A stretch of 64,000 bases of DNA from UBA11475 sp045655805 (GCA_045655805.1 JAZOPZ010000003.1:56467-120466), one strand, 5' to 3'; shown: positions 34,740 through 42,807, counted from the stretch's first letter. Notes: generated from the letters alone by a model not told the origin. Made by a program: numbers and translations.

Positions 34740-35369
34740 ATGGGCAAGAGCAAAGTTAGAACACTACTTATGGCGTGCGTAATGATAATGTTATGTGCAG
34801 CGATGATTGTTGGCGGAACGTATGCTCTGTGGAGTGATAACGTGAAGGTTGAAAACCATTTAACGTCGGGAACTCTTCAAGTGAAGTTAGAAAGAATTAG
34901 TCTTACAAAAACTTACCTTGACAATGAAACTGGATATTTGGTAACGGCTGGTCCTGATACGACCATGATTGATTTTACCGACACGAACACCGCAGATGAT
35001 AACGTTTTCGGTATTGAAGACGAGAAAGTAGTACCGTGTTCGGAATACGAAGCAAAGCTTAGACTTACTAACAATGGTGACGTTGCATTTACATATGACG
35101 TAATCATTAAGTTAAATAGCGCAAGCAATGCTTTAGCAGAGCAGTTGAAAGTATATATCGACGGCGAAGACAAGGGTACGCTTGACCAATATGCGGTAGA
35201 CGGCAAAGCCGTTATTTCAAAGCAAGAGATGCTTAAAAACGATAGCGCAAAAGAATTTACGGTTAAAGTTGTTTTTGTAAACGATGACGACGTAAATAAC
35301 GACGCGCAAGATAAAGAAGTTAAGTTTGACTTGTTGGTAAATGCCGTTCAAAAAACTTCGGCAAACTAA
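34740..35369 (+). CDS. Small TasA/camelysin-like exported protein
   Basis: A 209-residue protein with a SipW-type signal: basic start MGKSKVR, hydrophobic core to about 24, then GGTYALWSDNVKVENHLTSG. This matches the Y/F-A-x-[WF]-[ST]-D pattern cut by SipW. The mature part is one beta-sandwich domain (CSEYEAKLRLTNNGDVAFTY, AKEFTVKVVFVNDD), like TasA, which assembles into matrix fibres. AAGGAGGACAGGCAA precedes ATG. It is the simplest of the three substrates and the best candidate for a major fibre subunit. Confidence 0.8.
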   Translation: MGKSKVRTLLMACVMIMLCAAMIVGGTYALWSDNVKVENHLTSGTLQVKLERISLTKTYLDNETGYLVTAGPDTTMIDFTDTNTADDNVFGIEDEKVVPCSEYEAKLRLTNNGDVAFTYDVIIKLNSASNALAEQLKVYIDGEDKGTLDQYAVDGKAVISKQEMLKNDSAKEFTVKVVFVNDDDVNNDAQDKEVKFDLLVNAVQKTSAN

Positions 35370-35422
35370 AGTGGTTTATCTTAGGATAAATAAAAATAAT
35401 TATAATTAGGAGAAACAGTTTT

Positions 35423-38299
35423 ATGAATAAAACGATTAAAAGAAACGTGGTTGTTTCGGCAATCTTGGCTATTATGCTTTGTGTAAGCCTTATTGCTGGC
35501 GCAACGTTTGCATTGTTTACTTCAGAAAGTAAAGTAAATATCGCTGTTACTTCGGGTAAAGTAAGCGTTGTTGCAAACATTGACGAAACTTCGGTTCAAA
35601 CAAAACAATTGTATGACACCCAATATAAAGATGGTAAAGGCAATATGTTTATGCGTGAGGACGTTGCTACCTTTACCGCAGCGGGTTTAGAACTTAACAA
35701 CGTTGTTCCTGGCGACGGCATTAAGTTTAATATCGTTGTTAAGAACGAAAGCAACGTAACCGTTCAATATCGCACTATCATTAGTTGCGAAAATGATGAC
35801 GGTTTGTTTGCAGGTCTTAACATCACCGTAGGTAATAATGAAAACTACAGCGGCGTAACGCTCGTATCTGACTGGGCGCAACTTGCTGTTGGTTCGGCTG
35901 ATGAAATTATTCCTGTAACGATTGAACTCCCTGAAGGGGCAGGCAACGAATATCAAGAAAAAACTTGTGCTATTTCTTATAAAGTAGAAGCAGTTCAAGG
36001 CAATGCACAAGTAGAAAATCCCGCAGATGATACTATCTACGTATACAATGCAAATGATATGAAGGCGTTAAGCGGAAAATACCTTGTTGCTAATAACGGC
36101 AAGGCAGAAATCCAAAACGTTGAATTGATGGCTAACGTTGACCTCAAAGGTGCAGAATTTAAGGAAATCGGCGTAGCTTACGGCGATACTCTTAACTTCA
36201 AAGGTAATGGCTATAGCATTTCTAATATGAAGTTGGCAACTGGTAGACATAATGGTATGACCAACGTTGGTATGTTCTACGTAGACTCTGGTGCAACGTT
36301 AAACGTAGAAAATCTTAAATTAGTTGCTCCCGTTGTAGAAGACGCTATTGACGCATATGCAACTGGTGCTGCTGCGGTAGTTGGTTATGCAAATGGTGCG
36401 GTTAACCTTACGAACGTAGACGTTGAAAGTGCAAAAATCAACAACACTTTCGGTAATGCGGCTATTCTCGTTGGTTACGGTGTAAATGCTATTAACCTTA
36501 CTGATTGCGATATTATTGGTGCCGACACGACTGCTAGTGGTGAAATTGAGGATGGTGCCGTTAGGATGGATAAGACGGGTTCATTTGTAGCAACTGCTAA
36601 TACTTCAACTTGTGTTGCAACGTTGACAAATTGCACGAATGAATCTTCATATAATATTGCAGGTCGTGTAATAAACGGCGCACTTATGATAGTTGATGGT
36701 GCTCATTATGTTACTACTGCAAGTGCATTTACTTCTCTTATGGACGGAAGCGAAAGTGAAGTTAAGATTATTCTTGCTGATGGAAAATATGAAAACGTAT
36801 TAAGAGCAAGCAATAAAACGATTAACGTTGTGGGTGAGAATGAAGACGGTGCAGAAATTGCTTTAACAAATGCTGTCGGTTCTTCGCATGACCATCTCGG
36901 TTTAGGTGGATGTACCGTTACGCTTGAAAACGTAAGGGCTACCTTTGAAGATGGTGCTTACTATGCAGCATATATCAATGGACCTACGATGACTTATAAA
37001 AACTGTACTATTATCGGTCAGCAATATATTTATGGGAACACGTCTTTCATAGACTGTGTGTTTGATAATGATGACGATGCAGCTGTCAGTGCTATGCGTT
37101 ATACCTACATTTATGATGGTGACGTTGTAGTGGATAATTGTGATTTCTATACGCAAGGTCATGCATTGATTATGTATAGCGACAACGGCGGTTCGGGCGA
37201 CCAGACGCTTACTGTTAGAGACAGCCGTTTCCACGGTGGTCAAGGTAGAACTGCTTACGCAGTTGCAAACCAAAACACGGCAGCTATCGAAATAGATAGT
37301 TCTTGCGGTGCAAACTACACTTTGATTTTAGAAGGCACGAATACTTTTGATGGTGGTTTCAGCGGTCTTTGGAGAATTAAAGCGATGAAAGACGGCGTTA
37401 AAACTACTGTAAACGACATTGAATACGTTGGCGGAACTGATACTGTTTATAAAGACGGTGTGAAATATTATAAAGACGAAAATAGAAACGTATATGCTTA
37501 CGATGGCGAATATATCTTGGTAACAACTGCTTCTGAGTTACAAAGCTTTTTGGACGCAAACTTTACAAAAATTAAATTTGCCGCTGATATTGAAGGCGAC
37601 GCAACCGTAGTGCAGAAAGAAGGCGTGAACGTTGAAATCAACGGCGACAACTATAAATTCACAGGCTTGCTTACCGTAGATGGTGACGGTAGACAAAGTG
37701 GTGCAGAAACTTTGCTTATTGAAAACGTAAACTTCGTTGCAGAGGCGGGTGCAGACTCTTGCATTTATAGCCCGGATAGAAACAGCAGAACGCCTGCGAA
37801 ATATTCCTATTCGCACAACGTTACCGTTCAAAATTGCACCTTCACTGACATTGATGGCGTTGTGAATTGTGCTGCTATCCGTCACGGCGATGGTGGAGAT
37901 AAGAACTGGAACGTTATTGAGTGTGATGTGGACTCTACAATGCACTCTTTATTGCAAATTAATAACGTTGCAGGAAAATTGCTTGTTAGAGACTGTGAAG
38001 TAAACTCTAAAAATGGTTTAAACTTAGGTTCTTGTACTAATGTAGAAATTATTGACAACAAGTTTGACACGGTAGGCTATTGCGTTAGATTTGGTGTAAA
38101 TAGTGGCGGTAATCCCAACGAAAGCAAAACGTTCATTTTTACTAATAACACTTTGACTTCGGCTTGTGACGATGGTGACGCTATTATTATTTTCCGTACA
38201 AGTGCAGCAAATGCTAACACGACGGTTACAATGAGTGGTAATACCATGACTGGTGACATTACGTATAGCGGTGCTGATAATGTTAATATAGTAGATTAA
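35423..38299 (+). CDS. Large exported TasA-like protein with beta-helix C-terminal region
   Basis: A 958-residue protein. Residues 1-35 are a SipW-type signal (SLIAGATFALFTSESK). Residues 36-195 are a TasA-like domain (ITSGK-type strand, VVPGDGIKFNIVVKNESN, TCAISYKVEAVQGNA). From about 205 to the end run many short repeats of N-x-x-hydrophobic-x-N type, such as VTVQNCTFTDIDG and VEIIDNKFDTV, as in right-handed parallel beta-helices. No wall-anchor motif (LPxTG, SLH) is seen. It is probably a surface adhesin or carbohydrate-binding fibre tip. AGGAGAAACAG precedes ATG. Confidence 0.8.
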   Translation: MNKTIKRNVVVSAILAIMLCVSLIAGATFALFTSESKVNIAVTSGKVSVVANIDETSVQTKQLYDTQYKDGKGNMFMREDVATFTAAGLELNNVVPGDGIKFNIVVKNESNVTVQYRTIISCENDDGLFAGLNITVGNNENYSGVTLVSDWAQLAVGSADEIIPVTIELPEGAGNEYQEKTCAISYKVEAVQGNAQVENPADDTIYVYNANDMKALSGKYLVANNGKAEIQNVELMANVDLKGAEFKEIGVAYGDTLNFKGNGYSISNMKLATGRHNGMTNVGMFYVDSGATLNVENLKLVAPVVEDAIDAYATGAAAVVGYANGAVNLTNVDVESAKINNTFGNAAILVGYGVNAINLTDCDIIGADTTASGEIEDGAVRMDKTGSFVATANTSTCVATLTNCTNESSYNIAGRVINGALMIVDGAHYVTTASAFTSLMDGSESEVKIILADGKYENVLRASNKTINVVGENEDGAEIALTNAVGSSHDHLGLGGCTVTLENVRATFEDGAYYAAYINGPTMTYKNCTIIGQQYIYGNTSFIDCVFDNDDDAAVSAMRYTYIYDGDVVVDNCDFYTQGHALIMYSDNGGSGDQTLTVRDSRFHGGQGRTAYAVANQNTAAIEIDSSCGANYTLILEGTNTFDGGFSGLWRIKAMKDGVKTTVNDIEYVGGTDTVYKDGVKYYKDENRNVYAYDGEYILVTTASELQSFLDANFTKIKFAADIEGDATVVQKEGVNVEINGDNYKFTGLLTVDGDGRQSGAETLLIENVNFVAEAGADSCIYSPDRNSRTPAKYSYSHNVTVQNCTFTDIDGVVNCAAIRHGDGGDKNWNVIECDVDSTMHSLLQINNVAGKLLVRDCEVNSKNGLNLGSCTNVEIIDNKFDTVGYCVRFGVNSGGNPNESKTFIFTNNTLTSACDDGDAIIIFRTSAANANTTVTMSGNTMTGDITYSGADNVNIVD

Positions 38300-38312
38300 T
38301 TTAAGAACATGT

Positions 38313-38341
38313 GGTAGTTCCGCAGTTCCTGCGGAACTACC
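38313..38341 (+). repeat. Perfect 13-bp hairpin between the two large surface genes
   Basis: GGTAGTTCCGCAG ttc CTGCGGAACTACC. No T-run follows, so it probably stabilises or partly attenuates the transcript. It is GC-rich compared with its surroundings. Confidence 0.85.
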
Positions 38342-38361
38342 TATTAATAGGAGAAAACATT

Positions 38362-40062
38362 ATGAAAAAGAAAAATATTGTAATTTCTTCGTTTGCAACG
38401 ATTGCACTTTGCTTAAGCTTGCTTATGGGTTCTACTTTTGCTTTGTTTACAAGCGAAAGCAAGGTTAATATTGCAGTTACTTCGGGCAAGGTGAGTGTTG
38501 TTGCAAACATTGATGAAAATTCGGTTCAAACAAAACAATTGTATGATACCCAATATGAAGACGGTAAAGACAACATGTATGAAGGCGAAGCAACCTTTGG
38601 TGCAGAAGGATTAACACTTGAAAAATTTGTTCCTGGTGATGGAATCAAGTTTAATATCGTTGTTAAGAACGAAAGTACTGTAAGCGTAAAATATCGCACA
38701 ATTATTAGTTGCGAAAACGATGATGGATTGTTCGCTGGGCTAAAAGTTGATATTGCTAATTTGGCAAGCTACAACGGTAGCGAATACGTTGGTAAATGGC
38801 AATCCATCCCAGTAGGGGCGCAAGATATTATTGTTCCTGTAACTATTGAACTTCCAGAAACTGCAGGTAATACATATCAAGAAAAAACTTGCACTATTTC
38901 TTATAAAGTAGAAGCCGTTCAAGGAAATGCTAAAACTTTTGATGATACTTGGGATGGTACAGCCGATACGTCTTGGTATAACGATACCGACACCGAATTT
39001 ACTCTTAATACGGCCGAACAAGTTGCTGGGCTTTCTACTTTAGTAGACGGCGGAAACGATTTTGTAGGTAAAACTATTAAGCTTGATGGCGATTTAGATT
39101 TGGGCGCAACGGATGAAAATGGTGAAACTATATGTTTTGACCCAATTGGTTCTTATAGAAACAATAAATCGTTCAAAGGTACTTTTGATGGTCAAGGTTA
39201 CACCATTTCTAACCTTTCTCAAAATACTTGGGCTCTTGACAATGGTTATTATTATAGCGATCTCGGTATGGGGCTTTTCGGCAAGGTTGAAGATGCAACT
39301 GTTAAGAAACTTAAAATTGACGGCGCTTCTATTTCGGGCGAGAACGGTTTGTGTGGCGTAGTAGCAGGGGCTGCATATGGCGACTGTACCTTTGATAATA
39401 TTACCGTTACCAACACTAAGTGTAACGACTACCAGTACTATGCAGGTGGCGTTGTAGGTTGGGCAAGTGGAGAACAAACCTACTCCAACATTACCATTGA
39501 CGAAAGCACCATACTTGGTAGCCAGTGGGGCGACTTCGGTAATTGTACCGGTGGTGTTATTGGTGGAGCTGGTTCCTCCGCAAAGATTCTTATTAAGGAC
39601 AGCACAATTGCGTGTAGAATCGACGCTGTAAACGATATAGTATCCGCTTATCAGTGGCATTGCTATCGCAACTGTGGTATGCTTATTGGAAATACTGGCA
39701 ATACTGCAACGGATGATGCTGTTACCAATGCCGCCGCTCCTAACCTTACGTGTGAGAATGTTACCGTAATCTACGGCGAGTGGGCTAACTACACCTACTG
39801 CGAGTTTGCAGGAACCGGTTATCCATACGTTCGTGTTCAGGCTGGTGTAAGCGTTGATGCATACTCCAACGTAAGATACGGTCATCCTACCGACGCTAAC
39901 GGCAATACCGTAGTTGACGACAACCACGTTCATAACGACGGTGAGAAACATCATTATCTTATTGTTTTCGATCAGCTTTACGGAGGAAGCGCAGATCACC
40001 GTTATTGTCAGTACGGCGTAGCAACTCATCCTGGTGTAACTGTTATTTACAACAACAAATAA
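38362..40062 (+). CDS. Exported TasA-like protein with GLUG-like repeat domain
   Basis: A 566-residue protein; the start is the ATG behind AGGAGAAAACATT, not an earlier in-frame codon inside the hairpin. It has a SipW-type signal (MGSTFALFTSESK) and residues 30-185 nearly repeat the TasA-like domain of the previous gene. After a DDTWDGTADTSWY linker come GLUG-like segments (FKGTFDGQGYTISNL, MGLFGKVEDATVKKL, YYAGGVVGWASGEQ), found in surface adhesins. The last 220 codons are visibly richer in G+C and prefer CAG and TAC, unlike the rest, suggesting an acquired module. A strong terminator follows. Confidence 0.8.
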   Translation: MKKKNIVISSFATIALCLSLLMGSTFALFTSESKVNIAVTSGKVSVVANIDENSVQTKQLYDTQYEDGKDNMYEGEATFGAEGLTLEKFVPGDGIKFNIVVKNESTVSVKYRTIISCENDDGLFAGLKVDIANLASYNGSEYVGKWQSIPVGAQDIIVPVTIELPETAGNTYQEKTCTISYKVEAVQGNAKTFDDTWDGTADTSWYNDTDTEFTLNTAEQVAGLSTLVDGGNDFVGKTIKLDGDLDLGATDENGETICFDPIGSYRNNKSFKGTFDGQGYTISNLSQNTWALDNGYYYSDLGMGLFGKVEDATVKKLKIDGASISGENGLCGVVAGAAYGDCTFDNITVTNTKCNDYQYYAGGVVGWASGEQTYSNITIDESTILGSQWGDFGNCTGGVIGGAGSSAKILIKDSTIACRIDAVNDIVSAYQWHCYRNCGMLIGNTGNTATDDAVTNAAAPNLTCENVTVIYGEWANYTYCEFAGTGYPYVRVQAGVSVDAYSNVRYGHPTDANGNTVVDDNHVHNDGEKHHYLIVFDQLYGGSADHRYCQYGVATHPGVTVIYNNK

Positions 40063-40122
40063 TCTGTTTTTAATTAAATTAAATTTTAATTACAGTGAAT
40101 AAAATTTTTTCTTAAAAAATTG

Positions 40123-40158
40123 AACGGCAGATTGCAAGTTGCAATCTGCCGTTTTATT
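40123..40158 (+). terminator. Terminator of the SipW/TasA-like operon
   Basis: AACGGCAGATTGC aagtt GCAATCTGCCGTT, 13 perfect pairs, then TTTATTGTTT. Confidence 0.92.
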
Positions 40159-40159
40159 G

Positions 40160-40399
40160 TTTACACAAAAAGCCAAAACCCAATATGATAACATACAAAG
40201 GTTTTTGGCTATCGTTAAAAAATATAGTGATTTTGACGAATTGACACCTGAAATCTTACGAGCATTCGTAGATAAGGTTATTATTCACGAAAAAGTAAAG
40301 GTTGACGGACGTTACGTTCACACAATAGAAATTATTTACAACTTTGTCGAAGCCATTGATTTACCTGACTTCGATAGGTTTTTAGAAGAAGAAAACTAA
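40160..40399 (+). pseudogene. C-terminal remnant of a large serine recombinase (DUF4368)
   Basis: Eighty residues match the end of clostridial resolvase/invertase-type recombinases: RFLAIVKKYSDFDELTPEIL, FVDKVIIHEKVKVDG and TIEIIYNFVEAI. The catalytic N-terminal domain is missing, and the fragment begins right at the terminator stem of the upstream operon, so it is debris from an older insertion. No start or ribosome binding site belongs to it. Confidence 0.85.
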
Positions 40400-40413
40400 A
40401 TAGAATGAGAAAA

Positions 40414-40434
40414 GGCGTGGCATCACGCCACGCC
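40414..40434 (-). repeat. GC-rich hairpin between the recombinase remnant and the tRNA cluster
   Basis: GGCGTGGC atcac GCCACGCC; on the minus strand TTTTCTCATT follows, so it may be a second terminator for the tRNA operon. Confidence 0.7.
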
Positions 40435-40461
40435 TGACTCTTAAAAAGGACAGCCTTCCCG

Positions 40462-40506
40462 AAAAAATCCCTTGTAGGGACTCGGTAATGATGTGTCTTT
40501 TTTGTG
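40462..40506 (-). repeat. Right, inverted copy of the terminator-bearing repeat; contains the tRNA operon terminator
   Basis: Read on the minus strand it is CACAAAAAAGACACATCA, a variable centre, then TCCCTACAAGGGATTTTTT, matching 30361-30404. The hairpin with T-run (40462-40480) ends the tRNA transcript. CTTGTAGGGACTCGG at 40471-40485 recurs in complement near 63731-63745. Confidence 0.85.
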
Positions 40507-40589
40507 GTGGGAAGGGGTGGATTCGAACCACCGAAGTCATCGACGGCAGATTTACAGTCTGCTCCATTTGGCCGCTCTGGAACCTTCCC
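40505..40589 (-). tRNA. tRNA-Tyr (GTA)
   Basis: Seven-pair acceptor GGGAAGG/CCTTCCC, a long variable arm as expected for Tyr, anticodon GTA in CTGTAAA, and TGGTTCGAATCC T-arm. CCA is encoded. It is the last gene of the six-tRNA operon. Confidence 0.97.
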
Positions 40590-40602
40590 ATATTAAATTG
40601 TT

Positions 40603-40678
40603 TGGAGCTGGTGACTGGAATCGAACCCGCAACCTGCTGATTACAAATCAGCTGCTCTGCCAATTGAGCTACACCAGC
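40603..40678 (-). tRNA. tRNA-Thr (TGT)
   Basis: Acceptor GCTGGTG, D-arm AGCTCAATTGGCAGAGC, anticodon TGT in TTTGTAA, T-arm GGGTTCGAATCC, encoded CCA. Confidence 0.97.
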
Positions 40679-40698
40679 ACAAACTCAGCTTGTGTTTG

Positions 40699-40774
40699 TG
40701 GTGCCTCGGGGCGGAATCGAACCACCGACACAGGGATTTTCAGTCCCTTGCTCTACCGACTGAGCTACCGAGGC
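40699..40774 (-). tRNA. tRNA-Phe (GAA)
   Basis: Acceptor GCCTCGG, anticodon GAA in CTGAAAA, T-arm GGTTCGATTCC, encoded CCA. This is the tRNA that the pheST T-box at 45.6 kb would sense. Confidence 0.97.
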
Positions 40775-40829
40775 AAGTAAACACACTCTTTTTTACTAAA
40801 TGCCGTTTACACTGTAAACGGCTTTAGAT

Positions 40830-40906
40830 TGGCGACCCGGAAGAGACTCGAACTCTCGACCTCCAGCGTGACAGGCTGGCGTTCTAACCATCTGAACTAC
40901 CGGGCC
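40830..40906 (-). tRNA. tRNA-Asp (GTC)
   Basis: Acceptor GGCCCGG with CCGGGTC (one G-U), anticodon GTC in CTGTCAC, T-arm GAGTTCGAGTCTC, encoded CCA. A hairpin (GCCGTTTAC/GTAAACGGC, 40802-40822) lies between it and tRNA-Phe and may guide processing. Confidence 0.97.
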
Positions 40907-40919
40907 AAATATTAAATAG

Positions 40920-40996
40920 TGGTGGGCCTTCACGGACTCGAACCGCGGACCAATCGGTTATGAGCCGACCGCTCTAACCAACTGAGCTAAAGGCCC
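40920..40996 (-). tRNA. tRNA with CAT anticodon (elongator Met or Ile2)
   Basis: Acceptor GGGCCTT, D-arm AGCTCAGTTGGTTAGAGC, loop CTCATAA with anticodon CAT, encoded CCA. It lacks the initiator features. The acceptor and D-arm resemble Firmicute CAT tRNAs that are lysidine-modified to read ATA (Ile2), so Met is not certain. Confidence 0.9.
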
Positions 40997-41027
40997 TTAT
41001 ATTACCGAAGTAATATGCGTTATTCTC

Positions 41028-41103
41028 TGGTCGGGGTGAAGAGACTCGAACTCCCGACCCCATGGTCCCAAACCACGTGCGCTACCAACTGCGCTACACC
41101 CCG
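41028..41103 (-). tRNA. tRNA-Pro (TGG)
   Basis: Acceptor CGGGGTG/CACCCCG, D-arm AGCGCAGTTGGTAGCGC, anticodon TGG in TTTGGGA, encoded CCA. It is first in the operon. Confidence 0.97.
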
Positions 41104-41121
41104 ATGCTTTAACGCTCATAT

Positions 41122-41150
41122 ATAATACAATATCTTTTCAAATAAGTCAA
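41122..41150 (-). promoter_or_regulatory. Sigma-A promoter of the tRNA operon
   Basis: On the minus strand TTGACT, 17 bases, TATTAT. Transcription would begin about ten bases before tRNA-Pro. Confidence 0.75.
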
Positions 41151-41315
41151 TCAATTTAACGTAATTTTTTAAATTTTTTTTTGGATTTAATAATTTATTT
41201 TTAATAAGCCATTTTCTTTGGTTTTGACAAATTATTTTACTATTCGATAAGATATTTTAGAATTTGTCTTTTTTAATATAGTAGGCTAGTTGTACGTCAT
41301 TTGATGGAGAAGATT

Positions 41316-41624
41316 ATGAATATAAAATATACAAAAAGAAATGATGAATTAACTATATATTTATATGGAGAAATCGACGAGTGTTCAGCCAAGGAAATTA
41401 GAATTAAGTTAGATGAAATAATAGAAAACAACTGTTCTGTTTCTGCCGTGATATTTGATTTGTCGGCTGTAACCTTTATGGACAGCACAGGGATTGGGAT
41501 GCTTTTAGGGCGTTATAAAAAATTAAAAAGATATCAAATAACTGTTTACATAACTGGAGTAAACTCTCATTTGGATAAAATATTAGAATTATCGGGTATT
41601 TACCGTTTGATATTAAAAAAGTAG
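41316..41624 (+). CDS. spoIIAA: Anti-sigma F factor antagonist SpoIIAA
   Basis: A 102-residue STAS protein. When dephosphorylated it removes SpoIIAB from sigma F in the forespore. The phosphorylated serine is in FMDSTGIGMLLG (near residue 57), as in Bacillus. The start is set by GGAG six bases before ATG 41316; two earlier in-frame starts lack a site. It begins the three-gene spoIIA operon. A sigma-H promoter would be expected upstream, but I could not identify one with confidence in the AT-rich 41150-41300 region. Confidence 0.95.
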   Translation: MNIKYTKRNDELTIYLYGEIDECSAKEIRIKLDEIIENNCSVSAVIFDLSAVTFMDSTGIGMLLGRYKKLKRYQITVYITGVNSHLDKILELSGIYRLILKK

Positions 41625-41633
41625 GTGCTAATA

Positions 41634-42056
41634 ATGGATAACAATTATTTTAAAATAAGTTTTGATTCTTTATCAATTAATGAATCTTTTGCTAGAAACG
41701 TTATTTCTTGTTTTGCGTTAAGACTCAATCCTAGTGTATCTGAAATTTCAGATATAAAAACAGCCGTAAGTGAAGCCGTTACTAATTCTATCGTTCACGC
41801 ATATAAAAACTGTATTGGTGAAATCGTTATGGAGGCCTTTATCAAAAACAACGAGTTACATATTAAAATTTCAGATAAAGGAGTGGGAATCGAAAACATA
41901 AATCTTGCATTAGAACCCTTTTTTACTACGGCTGATAACGACGAGCGTTCAGGAATGGGTTTTACTATAATAAAAAGTTTTATGGATGATTTTTCAGTAA
42001 GTTCTTCGCCAAAACAAGGGACTGAAGTTAAAATGTGCAAGATTATCGGTCTATAA
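41634..42056 (+). CDS. spoIIAB: Anti-sigma F factor / serine kinase SpoIIAB
   Basis: A 140-residue GHKL kinase that holds sigma F inactive and phosphorylates SpoIIAA. EAVTNSIVHAY is the N box, DKGVGIENI the G1 box and GMGFTIIKSFMD the G2 box. ATG 41634 sits six bases after AGGTG; an in-frame GTG nine bases upstream falls in that site. Spacing to spoIIAA is nine bases and to sigF two, so the operon is tightly coupled. Confidence 0.95.
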   Translation: MDNNYFKISFDSLSINESFARNVISCFALRLNPSVSEISDIKTAVSEAVTNSIVHAYKNCIGEIVMEAFIKNNELHIKISDKGVGIENINLALEPFFTTADNDERSGMGFTIIKSFMDDFSVSSSPKQGTEVKMCKIIGL

Positions 42057-42058
42057 GT

Positions 42059-42775
42059 ATGGTGAACGAACAAGATATTTTATCGGATTTGCGTCTTGCT
42101 AAAAGTGGTGAAAAATTTGCAAAAGAAAGACTTTTTATAAAAAACACTCCTTTAATAAAGAGTGTTATACGGCGTTTTTACGGAAAAGGTATTGAATATG
42201 ACGATTTATTTCAAATAGGTTCGTTAGGATTTATTAAGGCAATTAATAATTTTGACGAGCGTTTTGGCGTTCGTTTTTCCACCTATGCAGTGCCTATGAT
42301 TGTAGGTGAAGTAAAACGATATATTAGAGATAACGGTGCAATAAAAGTTTCAAGAACGATTAAGACTTTGGCGTCTAAAATAAATAGATTTATTGACGAA
42401 GAATTGTTAAAGACGGGAGAAACTCCGTCTATTGAAGTAATTGCCGATAAGTTTTCTATCAGTCCTGAAGAGGTAGTGATTGCTATGGATTCGTCGAAAA
42501 TGCCCGTTTCTATTTACGATAGGGTTGATGGTGATGAGGATGGCTTGGAACTTGCTGATAAACTTGCGGAAGATATTAGTGACGAAGATAAACTCTTAAA
42601 AATTCAATTATACGCCGAACTTGAAAAGTTGGAAGAAAGGGAGCAAAAAATAATTTATTTGCGTTATTTTAGAGCAAAAACACAAAGTGAGGTAGCAAAG
42701 TCGCTTGGGGTTTCGCAAGTGCAAGTTTCTAGGTTGGAAAGTAAAATATTAAAAAAGTTAAAAGAAAATTTTTAA
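42059..42775 (+). CDS. sigF: Forespore sigma factor, sigma F
   Basis: A 238-residue sigma-70 factor without region 1. Region 2 has FQIGSLGFIKAINNFDERFGV and FSTYAVPMIVGEVKRYIRD; region 3 is PSIEVIADKFSISPEEV; region 4 has the helix-turn-helix TQSEVAKSLGVSQVQVSRLE. The spoIIAA-spoIIAB position identifies it as sigma F rather than sigma G or B. ATG 42059 follows the spoIIAB stop by two bases without a clear ribosome binding site, so translation is probably coupled. Confidence 0.95.
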   Translation: MVNEQDILSDLRLAKSGEKFAKERLFIKNTPLIKSVIRRFYGKGIEYDDLFQIGSLGFIKAINNFDERFGVRFSTYAVPMIVGEVKRYIRDNGAIKVSRTIKTLASKINRFIDEELLKTGETPSIEVIADKFSISPEEVVIAMDSSKMPVSIYDRVDGDEDGLELADKLAEDISDEDKLLKIQLYAELEKLEEREQKIIYLRYFRAKTQSEVAKSLGVSQVQVSRLESKILKKLKENF

Positions 42776-42777
42776 AG

Positions 42778-42807
42778 CAACCGAATTGATAAATTTTCGG
42801 TTGTTTT
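42778..42807 (+). terminator. Terminator of the spoIIA operon
   Basis: CAACCGAA / TTCGGTTG stem with a ten-base loop and TTTT. Confidence 0.75.

Larger units (their letters stand above)
30361..40506. mobile_element. Putative integrated island carrying the SipW/TasA-like operon
   Basis: The block begins with a tyrosine integrase and ends with a serine-recombinase remnant against a tRNA cluster. Inverted copies of a ~44 bp repeat lie at 30361-30404 and 40462-40506. Between them are a regulator, a dedicated signal peptidase and surface proteins, none of them housekeeping. Proper integrase attachment sites should be direct repeats and I found none, so the exact ends are not proven and the block may be composite or degenerate. 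Confidence 0.45.

Noticed and set aside
38311..38361. Earlier in-frame start for the second large surface protein
   Set aside because: It falls in the 13-bp hairpin and would put a non-signal-like segment before a perfect SipW-type signal with AGGAG upstream of the later ATG.
40139..40159. TTG start for the recombinase fragment
   Set aside because: This stretch is the 3-prime arm and T-run of the upstream terminator; homology to the recombinase begins only after it.
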